From Hymenobacter oligotrophus (GTDB lineage Bacteria > Bacteroidota > Bacteroidia > Cytophagales > Hymenobacteraceae): a stretch of DNA of 64,000 nucleotides. Where the stretch lies: positions 2,542,001-2,606,000 of the forward strand of contig NZ_CP032317.1 of NCBI RefSeq assembly GCF_003574965.1, given 5' to 3'. The notes under the pieces were generated by a model. It was not told where the DNA came from. It searched no databases and was given only the letters and a program-made list of their open reading frames with translations. Of this stretch, positions 1 through 8,808 are shown piece by piece; the first letter of the stretch is position 1; every line of letters begins with the position of its first letter. Made by a program: the position numbers and the translations under genes.

Positions 1-1
1 C

Positions 2-2194
2 ATTCTTCCCTCGTCGGTAATGGACCGCGTGCTGGTATTTAAGTCAGGTGCGCCGGAGCTGCCGGGCGAGTTCGGCGGCGGCGTGGTGAAAGTGTACACC
101 AAAAACTCGGTGCTCGACAACGGTACCACGTTTTCGCTGTCGTCGTCGTACCGCAGCGGCACCACGTTCAACAACTTCTCGACTACGCAAGGCAGCAGCA
201 CCGATTGGCTGGGCTTTGACGGCGGCCGCCGCCAGCTGCCCTCGGGCACGCCGGGCATGGTGCAGCAAGGCAAGGTGAGCAACGACGAGCTAAACGCCCT
301 AGGTCAGCGCCTGCGCAACGATTGGGTGGCCCGCCGCACGCAAGCCTCGCCCGACGTGCGCGCTTCCCTAGGTTTGCTGCGCAAGTTTGAGCTGGGCAGC
401 GCCTACCTCAGCAACGTTACTTCGGTTTCGTACAGCCTCACGCGCGAGCAATACAACGTGGAGCGCGCCGACTACGAAGACCAGAAAGACGAGAACGGCA
501 ACTACAAAGCCAAGTACCGCTACAACGATTTGCAGTCGAACACCAACGTGCGCCTAGGTGTCATTCATAACTGGCAGCTGCGCCTGAACGACCGCCACCG
601 CATCGAGTTCCGTAACTTCCTCAACCAGTTCGGCCAAGACCAGGTAGTGGCCCGCACCGGCACCTCGCTGGAGCGCCGCCTCGATAAGCGCGACTTTGCC
701 TTGCACTACACCAGCCGCAGCATTTACTCCGGTCAGCTGCAGGGCACCCACGACCTAGGGCCGCAAACCACCGTTACCTGGCTGGGCGGCTGCAACTACG
801 TAAAGCGCGACGAACCCGACTTCCGTCGGTACCGCTCGCAGCGCGATGCCGGCACCAACGACCGGTTCCTGATCCAGATTCCGCCGGGCGGCAACCCCTA
901 CGACGCGAGCCGCTTCTACTCGAACCTCACTGAAAACACCTTGGCTGGCAGCGGCCAGTTGGAGCGCCGCTGGGCCGGCCGCGACACTACCAAGGCCAAC
1001 GAGTACAAGCTGCGCGTAGGGTTTTACGCCGAGCAGAAGGACCGCTCGTTTGCGGCGCGCTACTTCTCCTACAAGATTGGCAACGAGGATAATTTCCGCT
1101 ACGAAATTCTGGAGCAGCCCATCGAAACCATCTTCAGCTCCGAAAACATCAACGCCCGCACGGGTTTGGTGCTTGATGAAGGCACAAACCAGGACGACAG
1201 CTACACCGGCGACAACCGCCTGCTGGCTTCGTACGTGAGCTTGGTGGCGCCCATCTCCGACCGCTTTAATGTATCGGGTGGGGTGCGCGTGGAGAACAAC
1301 GTGCGCGCTGTGCGGGTACCGGGCAACCCTAGCAAAAACGCCGACTACAACCGCACGGTGGTGCTGCCCTCGTTCAACGCCACTTACAACTTCAACCTTC
1401 GCTCGCTGTTGCGCGTGGCCGGCAGCACCTCGGTAAACCGCCCCGAGTTCCGCGAAATGGCCAGCTTCCAGTACTTCGACTTTGCCAACAACTGGCTGGT
1501 AGTGGGCCAACCCTCGCTGCGCGAAGCCACAATTTACAACGGCGACCTGCGCTACGAGTTTTACCCCTCGCGCTCCGAGATGATTTCGGTAGGCGCTTTC
1601 TACAAGCACTTCGACCGCCCCATCGAGAGCGTGATTGAGCAAAATGCCGGCGACTTGCTGAAAGTATCGTACCGCAACGCCGACGGCAACGCCTACGACT
1701 ACGGCCTGGAGGTGGAGGTGCGCAAGTCGCTGATCGACCTGGCCGCCTCGCCGGTGCTGCAGCGCCTGTCGTTTGTGCTGAATGCTTCGTGGATTCGCAG
1801 CCAGGTGCGCATCAGCGACGCTACCCAAATTCAGCGCCGCCCGCTGCAAGGCCAGTCGCCTTACGTGGTGAACCTAGGTGCCTTTTACCAGGACGACGAC
1901 CACGGCCTGCAGATGTCGGCGCAGTACAACATCATCGGCCGCCGCATTGCCTTCGTGGGCAACGTGGATAACGGCAGCATTTACGAGATGCCGCGCAACG
2001 TGCTCGACCTGACGGTTACCAAAACCGTAGCCAAGCGCCTCGACATCCGAGCTGGCTTGCAGGACGTGCTGAACCAGCCCACGCGCTTGGTGCGCGACCT
2101 CGACCGCAACCAACAGATCGGCGGCCAAGACCAAGATTTCTCGCGCTTCCGCCGCGGTTCGTACTACACGCTAGGCCTGATCTGGCGTTTGTAA
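2..2194 (+). CDS. TonB-dependent outer-membrane receptor, 5' end outside the window
   Basis: This is the C-terminal part of a TonB-dependent receptor, an outer-membrane beta-barrel that imports a ligand using TonB energy. The frame is open to the left edge, so the ATG at 20 is internal. The first residues (DRVLVFKSGAPELPGEFGGGVV) match the end of a plug domain, where VEVLKG and a GGVINV-like stretch are usual. About 700 residues of alternating aromatic and polar strands follow, ending in GLIWRL, as expected for a barrel whose last strand closes at the C-terminus. The TonB box and any carboxypeptidase-like N-terminal domain lie upstream and cannot be judged. The next gene encodes a T9SS-exported protein, which may be functionally linked. 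The substrate is unknown. Confidence 0.87.
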   Translation: MLPSSVMDRVLVFKSGAPELPGEFGGGVVKVYTKNSVLDNGTTFSLSSSYRSGTTFNNFSTTQGSSTDWLGFDGGRRQLPSGTPGMVQQGKVSNDELNALGQRLRNDWVARRTQASPDVRASLGLLRKFELGSAYLSNVTSVSYSLTREQYNVERADYEDQKDENGNYKAKYRYNDLQSNTNVRLGVIHNWQLRLNDRHRIEFRNFLNQFGQDQVVARTGTSLERRLDKRDFALHYTSRSIYSGQLQGTHDLGPQTTVTWLGGCNYVKRDEPDFRRYRSQRDAGTNDRFLIQIPPGGNPYDASRFYSNLTENTLAGSGQLERRWAGRDTTKANEYKLRVGFYAEQKDRSFAARYFSYKIGNEDNFRYEILEQPIETIFSSENINARTGLVLDEGTNQDDSYTGDNRLLASYVSLVAPISDRFNVSGGVRVENNVRAVRVPGNPSKNADYNRTVVLPSFNATYNFNLRSLLRVAGSTSVNRPEFREMASFQYFDFANNWLVVGQPSLREATIYNGDLRYEFYPSRSEMISVGAFYKHFDRPIESVIEQNAGDLLKVSYRNADGNAYDYGLEVEVRKSLIDLAASPVLQRLSFVLNASWIRSQVRISDATQIQRRPLQGQSPYVVNLGAFYQDDDHGLQMSAQYNIIGRRIAFVGNVDNGSIYEMPRNVLDLTVTKTVAKRLDIRAGLQDVLNQPTRLVRDLDRNQQIGGQDQDFSRFRRGSYYTLGLIWRL

Positions 2195-2226
2195 ACGAAA
2201 AGGTAACTGCCCGCTAACGATATGAT

Positions 2227-2253
2227 AACGCCTACCGTGCCCCGGTAGGCGTT
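2227..2253 (+). terminator. Hairpin after the TonB-dependent receptor
   Basis: An 11-base perfect inverted repeat (2227-2237 with 2243-2253) with a 5-base loop lies 32 bases after the receptor stop codon and before the next start. The following bases contain few T residues, so it may be a weak terminator or an mRNA-stabilising hairpin between two cotranscribed genes. Confidence 0.5.
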
Positions 2254-2299
2254 GTCGTTCCGGACCTTCGCAACGTCAATCAGCAACTGCTTTCGTGCT

Positions 2300-3916
2300 A
2301 TGAAAAAGCTTCTACTTCCCGTACTGTTTGCCGCTTCTTTGCTGGTCGCTGCGGCGCCGGCTGCGCTGGCCCAAACGCCGGCTCCGGTGGTGCAGGTATC
2401 GGGTGTAATCAGCACCAACACCACCTGGTCGAACAACAACGTGTACGTGCTGAATAACTTCGTGTACGTGGCGCCGGGCGCTACGCTCACCATTCAGCCG
2501 GGTACCATTATTAAAGGCGACAAGGCCTCGAAAGGCACACTCGTAGTGAAGCGCGGCGCGCGCATTGTTGCCGACGGCACGCGCCAGCAGCCCATTGTAT
2601 TTACCTCGGCCGAACCCGCTGGCTCGCGCGCCCGCGGCGACTGGGGCGGTATCGTAATTGCGGGTTCGGCGCCCATCAACCTGCCCGGCGACCCTACCAT
2701 TGAGGCCACGCCTGAATCGAACTTCGGCGGCACCAACGCGGCCGATGATTCCGGCATTCTGCGCTTTGTGCGCATCGAGTTTCCGGGTATTGCCTTTGCC
2801 CCCGACACCGAGATTAACGGCCTGACCCTAGGGGGTGTGGGTTCGGGTACCGTGCTCGACCACATTCAAATTTCGTATTCCGGCGACGACGCGTTTGAGT
2901 GGTTTGGCGGCACCGTAAATGCCAAGCACCTCGTGGCCTTCCGTACGCTCGACGACAACTGGGATACCGATAACGGCTACGCCGGCAAGGTGCAGTTTGC
3001 GTTTTCGCTGCGCGACCCAAACATCGGCGACCAATCGGGCTCGAACGGTTTTGAGTCGGACAACGACCGGAACGGCACCACTGCCTCGCCCAAAACGTCG
3101 GCCGTGTTCTCGAACGTAACCGACGTGATTAACCGCACGGCTACGCTGAACGCCAACGTGAAAAGCGCCATGCACATCCGCCGCAACTCGGCGCTGTCGG
3201 TGTTCAACTCGGTGTTCACGGGTTACCGCACGGGCCTGCTGATCGATGGCACGGCCTCGGAAGGCAACGCCACAAGCGGCGAGCTGCAAGTGGCCAACAC
3301 TGTAATGGCTGGCCTGCCCACCAACTTTGCTACCGCATCGGGCAGCAGCTACGATGTGGCGAGCTTCTATAACCAAGGCGCCCGCAGCAACACGCTCTAC
3401 GCCAACGAGTCGGACGTGCAGTTCCAGTCGGGCTCGTACACGCTTACCAGCCCACAAGTGCTGCCCGCTGCTTCCTCGCCGCTGCAAAACGGCGCTGCTT
3501 TCGCCGATACCAAGCTGGCCAATACGTTCTTCGAGCGCGTGGCCTACCGCGGCGCTTTCGGTACCACCGACTGGACGCAGGGCTGGACCAACTGGGACCC
3601 GCAGAACACGCCCTACCTCACGGGCATTGTGGCCAGCAACAAGAAAACCTCCGACCAGGTGCAGAGCCTGGGCGTGTACCCCAACCCGGTTGCCGCCGAA
3701 GCCAAGCTAGGGTTTGAGCTGCGCCGCGCCGGCACTGCTACCGTGCGCGTGCTCGACCTAACCGGCCGCGAAGTAGCCGTGGTGAGCGAAGGCCGCAAGC
3801 TGCAGGCTGGCCCGCAGGAAGTAACCCTGCCCAACACCCTGAAAGCGGGCGTGTACCTGGCCACGGTACAAACCGAAGAAACCAGCGCTGCGGTACGCTT
3901 TGTGGTAGCGCAATAG
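2300..3916 (+). CDS. Secreted beta-helix-like protein with T9SS sorting domain
   Basis: The product has 538 residues. I chose the ATG at 2300 because it opens a clear signal peptide (MKKLLLPVLFAASLLVAAAP, cleavage after ALA-Q); the longer frame from 2252 adds unrelated residues. The middle part has repeated Gly/Asn/Val-rich strands (PGATLTIQPGTIIKGD, GDWGGIVIAGSAP) resembling parallel beta-helix or autotransporter-like repeats. The last 84 or so residues form a type A T9SS sorting domain starting at LGVYPNPV and ending KAGVYLATVQ...RFVV. It is therefore expected to cross the outer membrane by the type IX system and stay on the surface or be released. It follows a TonB-dependent receptor by 105 bases, an arrangement often seen in Bacteroidota. 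No catalytic residues are recognised and the ligand is unknown. Confidence 0.85.
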   Translation: MKKLLLPVLFAASLLVAAAPAALAQTPAPVVQVSGVISTNTTWSNNNVYVLNNFVYVAPGATLTIQPGTIIKGDKASKGTLVVKRGARIVADGTRQQPIVFTSAEPAGSRARGDWGGIVIAGSAPINLPGDPTIEATPESNFGGTNAADDSGILRFVRIEFPGIAFAPDTEINGLTLGGVGSGTVLDHIQISYSGDDAFEWFGGTVNAKHLVAFRTLDDNWDTDNGYAGKVQFAFSLRDPNIGDQSGSNGFESDNDRNGTTASPKTSAVFSNVTDVINRTATLNANVKSAMHIRRNSALSVFNSVFTGYRTGLLIDGTASEGNATSGELQVANTVMAGLPTNFATASGSSYDVASFYNQGARSNTLYANESDVQFQSGSYTLTSPQVLPAASSPLQNGAAFADTKLANTFFERVAYRGAFGTTDWTQGWTNWDPQNTPYLTGIVASNKKTSDQVQSLGVYPNPVAAEAKLGFELRRAGTATVRVLDLTGREVAVVSEGRKLQAGPQEVTLPNTLKAGVYLATVQTEETSAAVRFVVAQ

Positions 3917-3955
3917 TCTCCGCCGCATTAGCTTATCTATCATTACCCCTGATAC

Positions 3956-3988
3956 TCGGCCTGCATCCGTTTTGCGGATGCAGGCCGA
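3956..3988 (+). terminator. Strong hairpin after the T9SS protein gene
   Basis: A 14-base perfect stem (3956-3969 with 3975-3988) with a TTTTG loop, followed by ATTTCGTTTT, lies 40 bases after the stop codon. It separates the first transcription unit from the glycosyltransferase genes. Confidence 0.75.
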
Positions 3989-4075
3989 ATTTCGTTTTGC
4001 CCACGCCCGCTTCCGCTGCCAAAGCCGTAGCTTGCCCCTTGGCACCTAGGCGTGCCGTGCTCCGTTTGCACTCTC

Positions 4076-5275
4076 ATGACGTCGTCGTTGCCGTTGCTGC
4101 CCCGCGTGCTTATGCTCCCCAAGTGGTACCCCAACCGGTACGACGACCAAGACGGCGACTTTGTGGCGCGGCACGTGGCCGCTATAGCCCCGCACACCAA
4201 CGCCGTAGTGCTTTTTGCAGGCGTAGCGCGCGGCCCGTTGCCCGGGCTGATTGAGTGCGCCGCCGAGTGGAAAGCCGCCGTGCCTACACTGCGCTATTAC
4301 TACCGCGCTGCGCCTACCGGCTGGCCGGTGCTCGACAAACCGCTAAAGCTGCTGCTGTATTTTGCGTGCCTTTGGCGCGGCTACCAACAGGTGGTGAGGT
4401 ACTGGGGCACCAAGCCGCACCTCGTGCACGTGCACGTGCTGTTGCGCACGGGTTTGTTTGCTTGGTGGCTGCGGGTGTGGCAAGGCATTCCGTACCTCGT
4501 TACTGAACACTGGACGCTGTATTTACCTCCGCGGTCGGCCGGCATCGGCCCCATGCGGCGGTGGCTGACGCGCTTGGTAGTGAAGCGAGCAGCCGCGTTG
4601 CATACGGTATCCGAAGGCCTTCGCGACGCCATGCGCCACCTAGGGTTTGGCAACCCGCGTTCGGCCGTAATTGCCAATGTGGTCGATACCGATCTGTTTC
4701 GGCCTACCGCCAACAAGCCCGCTCCGGCGCCGCTACTGGTGGTATCGGCTTTCCACGATGCCGTGAAGAACATTTCGGGCATACTGCGCGTGGTGGCGGG
4801 GCTGCAAAGCGAGTTGCCCCACCTGCGCCTGCGCATTGCCGGCTACGGCCCCGATGCTCAAGTCCTGCAAAACCTGGCCGCCGACCTAGGGCTGCTTGCC
4901 AGCGGCACCGTGCAGTTTCTGGGCAAACTCCCCCACCCCGCCGTGGCCCACGAAATGCAGCACGCGGCGGCACTGATTTCCTTCAGCCGGGCCGAAACAT
5001 TTGGTTGCGTATTGCTTGAGGCGCGGGCCTGCGGCTGCCCGGTGGTGGCCACGCGAGTGGGCGGCGTGCCCGAGTTATTTCAGCCCGAAGGCCGGTTTGG
5101 AGTGCTGATTGAGCCCGACGACGAGGCGGCCCTAGGTGCTGCCATTCGGGCGGTGTACCAGGAGCACCCGCAGTTCGCCCCCGAGGTGCTCTGCGCCGAT
5201 GCCGCGGAGCGGTGCAGCCCCGCCAAAGTAGGCCGGCAGTTTGCGGCCCTTTACCAAAGCATCCTCGCCCGATGA
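4076..5275 (+). CDS. Family 4 glycosyltransferase
   Basis: The 399-residue product has the two-Rossmann GT-B layout of retaining family 4 glycosyltransferases, which move a sugar from a nucleotide donor to a lipid- or sugar-linked acceptor at the inner membrane. The N-terminal part contains LPKWYPNRYDDQDGDFV, typical of the acceptor domain. The C-terminal donor domain has the EX7E motif (AETFGCVLLEARACGCPVV) followed by VGGVPEL. The ATG at 4076 was chosen because the homologous part begins soon after it; 4052 is an alternative. The stop overlaps the start of the flippase gene (ATGA), so both are probably translated together and act in one polysaccharide pathway. Donor and acceptor are not identifiable. 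Confidence 0.87.
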   Translation: MTSSLPLLPRVLMLPKWYPNRYDDQDGDFVARHVAAIAPHTNAVVLFAGVARGPLPGLIECAAEWKAAVPTLRYYYRAAPTGWPVLDKPLKLLLYFACLWRGYQQVVRYWGTKPHLVHVHVLLRTGLFAWWLRVWQGIPYLVTEHWTLYLPPRSAGIGPMRRWLTRLVVKRAAALHTVSEGLRDAMRHLGFGNPRSAVIANVVDTDLFRPTANKPAPAPLLVVSAFHDAVKNISGILRVVAGLQSELPHLRLRIAGYGPDAQVLQNLAADLGLLASGTVQFLGKLPHPAVAHEMQHAAALISFSRAETFGCVLLEARACGCPVVATRVGGVPELFQPEGRFGVLIEPDDEAALGAAIRAVYQEHPQFAPEVLCADAAERCSPAKVGRQFAALYQSILAR

Positions 5276-6534
5276 ACCTGCGGCGCATCCTGTTCACCTT
5301 CGGTACGCGCCTAGGTGCTGCCCTGCTCAACTTTGGGTTGGTGTGGCTTACGGCGCGGTGGCTTGGGGCGGCAGGCCGCGGCGAGGTTAGCTTGTTCGCC
5401 ATCGACCGTACGCTGCTGCTGCTGTTTGCCGGCTTGGTGGGCGGCTCGTCGCTGATTTACCTGGCACCCAGGCGCAACTTGTGGCACTTGCTGCTGCCCG
5501 CCTACGGGTGGTCGGTGCTGGTAAGTGCAGTTGGCACCACGGTGGTATGGTGGTGGCGGCAACCACCGGCTGCCTACGCCGCTTACCTGGGGGCCGCCTC
5601 CTTAGCCGAGGGCTTGGTGCTGGTGCACGTGCAGCTGTTGCTGGGCCGCCGCCGCGAGCGGTTGTACAACGCCGTTGGCCTGCTGCAGAGCTTGGGCGTG
5701 GCGCTTGGGTTGGCCGCGGCTTTTTTTGCGTTGCGCTGGCAAAGCGCCCCGGCCTATTATACCGCCCACATACTTACGTACCTAGTGCTGTGGGTGCTCA
5801 CGGGTAGGGTACTGTGGCAGCAGCCCGATCGGCCGCGGGGGCACCGCCGGCGGTGGCGCTACGTAGCCCGCGAGTTGGCCCGGCACAGCCGCAGCGCCCA
5901 CTTCTCCAACCTGGTAAGTTTTGCCAACTACCGCCTGGGCTTCTACTTCGTGGCGGCTTGGGTGGGCACCGGCGCGGTGGGCGTGCTGTCGGTGGGCGTG
6001 GCACTGGCCGAAGCCATTTGGCTGATTCCGCGCAGCATTTCGCAGGTGCAGTACGTCGATACCATTTACAGCGCCAACGTGGCCGCGCCCGTGCAGGCCA
6101 CCGTTCGGGCGGTGCGGCTCTCGGCGGTGCTAAGCGCTTTGGCAGTACTAGTGCTGGCGCTGGTACCTGCCCATTGGCTCGCGGCTGTTTTTGGCCGCGA
6201 CTTTGCGGGTGCGCAGCGCATTGTCTGGGCTTTGGCCCTAGGTGTAGTGGCCTTCAGCATGCACATGCAGCTCAGCGCTTTTTTTGCCGGCACGGCCCGG
6301 TACCGCACCAACAACACAGCGGCCGTACTTGGCCTGGTCCTTACGCTGGGGGCGTGTTCGGTGCTGATTCCGCGCTACGGCGCGGTGGGCGCCGCTTGGG
6401 CGGCCACGGTTTCGTACCTAGGGTCCACGCTGTGGCTGGCGTGGCGGTTTGTGCGCGCGGCCGGTATCAGCCCTACCGAGCTGCTGCCTCGCCCGGCCGA
6501 TGCTGCCCTGCTGGCCCAACGGCTGCGCCGCTAG
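5272..6534 (+). CDS. Polysaccharide flippase-like membrane protein (MATE/MOP fold)
   Basis: The 420-residue protein consists almost entirely of hydrophobic helices (about 12), starting MNLRRILFTFGTRLGAALLNFGLVWLTARWLG, the usual beginning of Wzx-type polysaccharide transporters that move lipid-linked sugars across the inner membrane. The start at 5272 overlaps the glycosyltransferase stop by four bases, indicating translational coupling. Together the pair suggests a small exopolysaccharide or O-antigen-type locus, although no polymerase or ligase is in view. The stop codon TAG lies in a CTAG tetramer that also provides the stop of the convergent MoxR gene. Function is inferred from fold and neighbour. 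Confidence 0.8.
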   Translation: MNLRRILFTFGTRLGAALLNFGLVWLTARWLGAAGRGEVSLFAIDRTLLLLFAGLVGGSSLIYLAPRRNLWHLLLPAYGWSVLVSAVGTTVVWWWRQPPAAYAAYLGAASLAEGLVLVHVQLLLGRRRERLYNAVGLLQSLGVALGLAAAFFALRWQSAPAYYTAHILTYLVLWVLTGRVLWQQPDRPRGHRRRWRYVARELARHSRSAHFSNLVSFANYRLGFYFVAAWVGTGAVGVLSVGVALAEAIWLIPRSISQVQYVDTIYSANVAAPVQATVRAVRLSAVLSALAVLVLALVPAHWLAAVFGRDFAGAQRIVWALALGVVAFSMHMQLSAFFAGTARYRTNNTAAVLGLVLTLGACSVLIPRYGAVGAAWAATVSYLGSTLWLAWRFVRAAGISPTELLPRPADAALLAQRLRR

Positions 6535-7520
6535 CTAATGGGCACTTTGCGCAACATGGCCTCAATCAAATCCTGCGTGCGCACGCCGTCGGCCTCGGCT
6601 TCGTAGGTGAGCATGATGCGGTGGTTGAGCACGTCTGCGGCTACGTCTTTAATGTCCTCGGGCAGCACGTAGTCGCGCTCGTCAAAAAAGGCCACGGTGC
6701 GGGCGGCGCGGTGCAGGGCAATGCTGGCCCGGGGGCTCACGCCGTACTGCACGTACTGGGCAAACTCGCCTAGGTCGTACTCGGCCGGTTTGCGCGTGGC
6801 AAACACCAGCTCGATGATGTACTTCTCCAAGGTGTCAGAAATCTGCACCTGGTTTATCAGCCCGCGAATCCCGAAGATGTCTTCCTTGGTCAGCACGGCC
6901 TGCACGTCGCTGCTGTAGCTGAGGTTGGCCATGCGGCGCATTACCTCCAGCTCCTCGGCCTTTTTCAGGTAATCGACATACACCTTCATCATAAAGCGGT
7001 CGACCTGCGCCTCAGGCAGCGGGTAGGTACCCTCCTGCTCCACGGGGTTTTGGGTAGCCAGCACCAGAAAAGGCAAATCGAGCGGGTACGTGGTTTCGCC
7101 GATGGTTACTTGCTTTTCCTGCATGGCCTCGAGCAGCGCGCTTTGCACCTTGGCGGGCGAGCGGTTTACTTCGTCGGCTAGTACCAGGTTGGCGAAAATA
7201 GGCCCCTTCTTTACCTCAAATTCTGATTGGGTTTGGTTGTAAATCATGGTGCCCACCAAATCAGAAGGCAGCAGATCGGGCGTAAACTGCACCCGTTGAA
7301 AGTGCAAGTGCAACACCTGCGCCAGCGTACTGATGGTAAGGGTTTTGGCCAGGCCCGGCACGCCCTCGAGCAGAATATGCCCGCCCGTGAACAGGCCTAT
7401 CAGCAGCCTGTTGAGCATGTATTGCTGCCCCACCACCACTTTGCCGACCTCGGCAAATACCTGCCGTATCTTCTGCTGATAATGCTGGGTAAGGTCGGGC
7501 GAGGAAAAAATTTCGGACAT
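6531..7520 (-). CDS. MoxR-family AAA+ ATPase
   Basis: The 329-residue protein is a MoxR/RavA-type AAA+ ATPase, a chaperone-like activator of metalloproteins or VWA-domain partners. Visible motifs are Walker A GVPGLAKT (53-60), Walker B LVLADE (111-116), a sensor-1 type LATQNP (153-158) and the lid helix SPRASIALHRAARTVAF. Length and gene order of motifs match the family. Such genes usually precede DUF58 and VWA genes; here the downstream gene is convergent and no partner is adjacent, so the gene stands alone. Start at 7520 gives MSEIFSSPDL. It is divergent from the exosortase gene with 141 bases between them. Confidence 0.92.
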   Translation of the reverse strand: MSEIFSSPDLTQHYQQKIRQVFAEVGKVVVGQQYMLNRLLIGLFTGGHILLEGVPGLAKTLTISTLAQVLHLHFQRVQFTPDLLPSDLVGTMIYNQTQSEFEVKKGPIFANLVLADEVNRSPAKVQSALLEAMQEKQVTIGETTYPLDLPFLVLATQNPVEQEGTYPLPEAQVDRFMMKVYVDYLKKAEELEVMRRMANLSYSSDVQAVLTKEDIFGIRGLINQVQISDTLEKYIIELVFATRKPAEYDLGEFAQYVQYGVSPRASIALHRAARTVAFFDERDYVLPEDIKDVAADVLNHRIMLTYEAEADGVRTQDLIEAMLRKVPIS

Positions 7521-7649
7521 GAAAATACAGCTGAGCGACAGGTTAAAAGTACAACGCTGCGGCTAAGGCGGCAGCGCCCACGCCAAAATTGCCCCGAATC
7601 TGCGGCCCACCCAGCTCTCCGCCACTTGCCGACGACGGGCCAGCCCAGG

Positions 7650-7657
7650 TATCTTTG
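7650..7657 (+). promoter_or_regulatory. Bacteroidota -7 element TATCTTTG for the exosortase gene
   Basis: TATCTTTG fits the Bacteroidota consensus TAnnTTTG exactly and ends only four bases before the ATG at 7662. Since transcription usually starts several bases after this element, the mRNA would begin at or very near the start codon, so it may be leaderless. Confidence 0.65.
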
Positions 7658-7661
7658 CTTT

Positions 7662-8192
7662 ATGCAGAGCCCGAACCCCAATTCGCAGCAGCTCATTCGC
7701 TTTGCGCTTTCGGGCGCGGCGCTTTACCTGCTGTGGTTTTTCGGCTACGAGCTGTGGCTGAAGCCCGCCGGTAAGCTCGACGAGGCCTTGTCGCTGAACC
7801 TGGCCCAGGTAAGCGCCGCCGTGCTGCGGGCTGTAAGCATACCGGCCGCCGCCGCCGGCCGCTTGGTGCTGGTGGCCGGCAAGCCCGCCGTGTGGGTGGG
7901 CAATCCTTGCAACGGGCAAGTGCTGTACGCCTTGTTTGCGGGTTTTATACTGGCTTTTCCGGGGGGCGGCTGGCGGCGCAAGCTGCCTTTTATGGCGCTG
8001 GGCATGGCGGCTATTTACGTGCTCAACATTGTGCGGGTGGGCGCCCTCACCCTCAACCACTTGTACTCGCGCGGCACCGTCGATTTTAACCACCACTACA
8101 CGTTTACGTTTGTGGTGTACAGCTGCATTTTTCTGCTCTGGATGTGGTGGGTGCGCCGGTTTGCCCCGTCGCAGGTGCCCGGCCATGCGTAG
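7662..8192 (+). CDS. Exosortase family protein (XrtX-like)
   Basis: The 176-residue polytopic protein belongs to the exosortase/archaeosortase family, membrane transpeptidases that cut a C-terminal sorting signal and attach the protein to an envelope component. The three expected catalytic positions are present: Cys83 in GNPCNGQ, Arg125 in LNIVRVGALT and His144/145 in DFNHHYTFTF. Four or five membrane helices can be read. A -7 promoter element ends four bases upstream, which fixes the start at 7662. The next gene overlaps by eight bases and encodes a membrane protein of the type that accompanies exosortase X in Hymenobacter relatives. No PEP-CTERM-like substrate is encoded nearby. The assignment to XrtX relies on memory of gene pairing. 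Confidence 0.82.
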   Translation: MQSPNPNSQQLIRFALSGAALYLLWFFGYELWLKPAGKLDEALSLNLAQVSAAVLRAVSIPAAAAGRLVLVAGKPAVWVGNPCNGQVLYALFAGFILAFPGGGWRRKLPFMALGMAAIYVLNIVRVGALTLNHLYSRGTVDFNHHYTFTFVVYSCIFLLWMWWVRRFAPSQVPGHA

Positions 8193-8667
8193 CGCGCCCC
8201 TGCCGCGCCCGGCGCGGGTTGGCGTGGCGCTGTTGCTGGCAGCGGGGCTGTTTTGGGCCGGCACCCACGATGCTACAGCCGTAACGGCAATGGCCAAATG
8301 TTGGGCCCGCGCGGCCGAAACCCTAGGTATGCGGGGCGCCTTCTGGCACGAGCAGCCCACGTTGTTGCCGGGCTCCACCAGCCTGCCGGCCAAGTTTACC
8401 TACGGCGCGGCCTACAGCTTTGCGTGCCTGCTCCTGCTGTTGGCCCTAACGCCCGGCCGCACCTGGCGCCTGTGTGCTGCCTTTTACGGTGGCCTGTTTT
8501 TGGTAAGCGCGGCGCTGGTGCTGCTGGGCAAGGCAGCCGGCAGCACCAGCGCGCTTTTCGCCTTGGGCCGCCCCGTCATCGACCTGACGCTAAACCCCTT
8601 GCCTGTTATCGTGCTGGCGCCCCTTATGCATTGGCTGCACCCGGCGGCGGGCAAGCCACGGGCTTAA
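8185..8667 (+). CDS. Membrane protein paired with the exosortase (XrtX-associated type)
   Basis: The 160-residue product has an N-terminal membrane segment (VGVALLLAAGLFWAG), a periplasmic stretch with Cys and Trp residues, and three further hydrophobic segments. It overlaps the exosortase gene by eight bases, so the two are cotranscribed and probably translated together. In this phylum a small membrane protein next to exosortase X is described as XrtX-associated; the position, length and topology here fit that description. It may be a scaffold or a substrate-presenting subunit, but no motif proves this. The start at 8185 is the first ATG in frame near the exosortase stop. Confidence 0.65.
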   Translation: MRSAPLPRPARVGVALLLAAGLFWAGTHDATAVTAMAKCWARAAETLGMRGAFWHEQPTLLPGSTSLPAKFTYGAAYSFACLLLLLALTPGRTWRLCAAFYGGLFLVSAALVLLGKAAGSTSALFALGRPVIDLTLNPLPVIVLAPLMHWLHPAAGKPRA

Positions 8668-8808
8668 GCGCCCGTTGTGCTGCCACGCCTGGGTGCCGCG
8701 GGCGCGGCGCGGGCCTGGCACCTAGGGCAAAGCATTGGGCGCCACTGGCTGGTTTTCGGACAAGGTGCTTATTTTAGCAATTCCTCTTCTCCTTTTCTCC
8801 GCGCGCTC

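Noticed and set aside
755-1849. Long minus-strand open frame (364 codons) inside the TonB-dependent receptor
   Set aside because: It is antisense to a clear gene, rich in Ala, Val, His and Gln as expected from reversed GC-rich codons, and has no family features.
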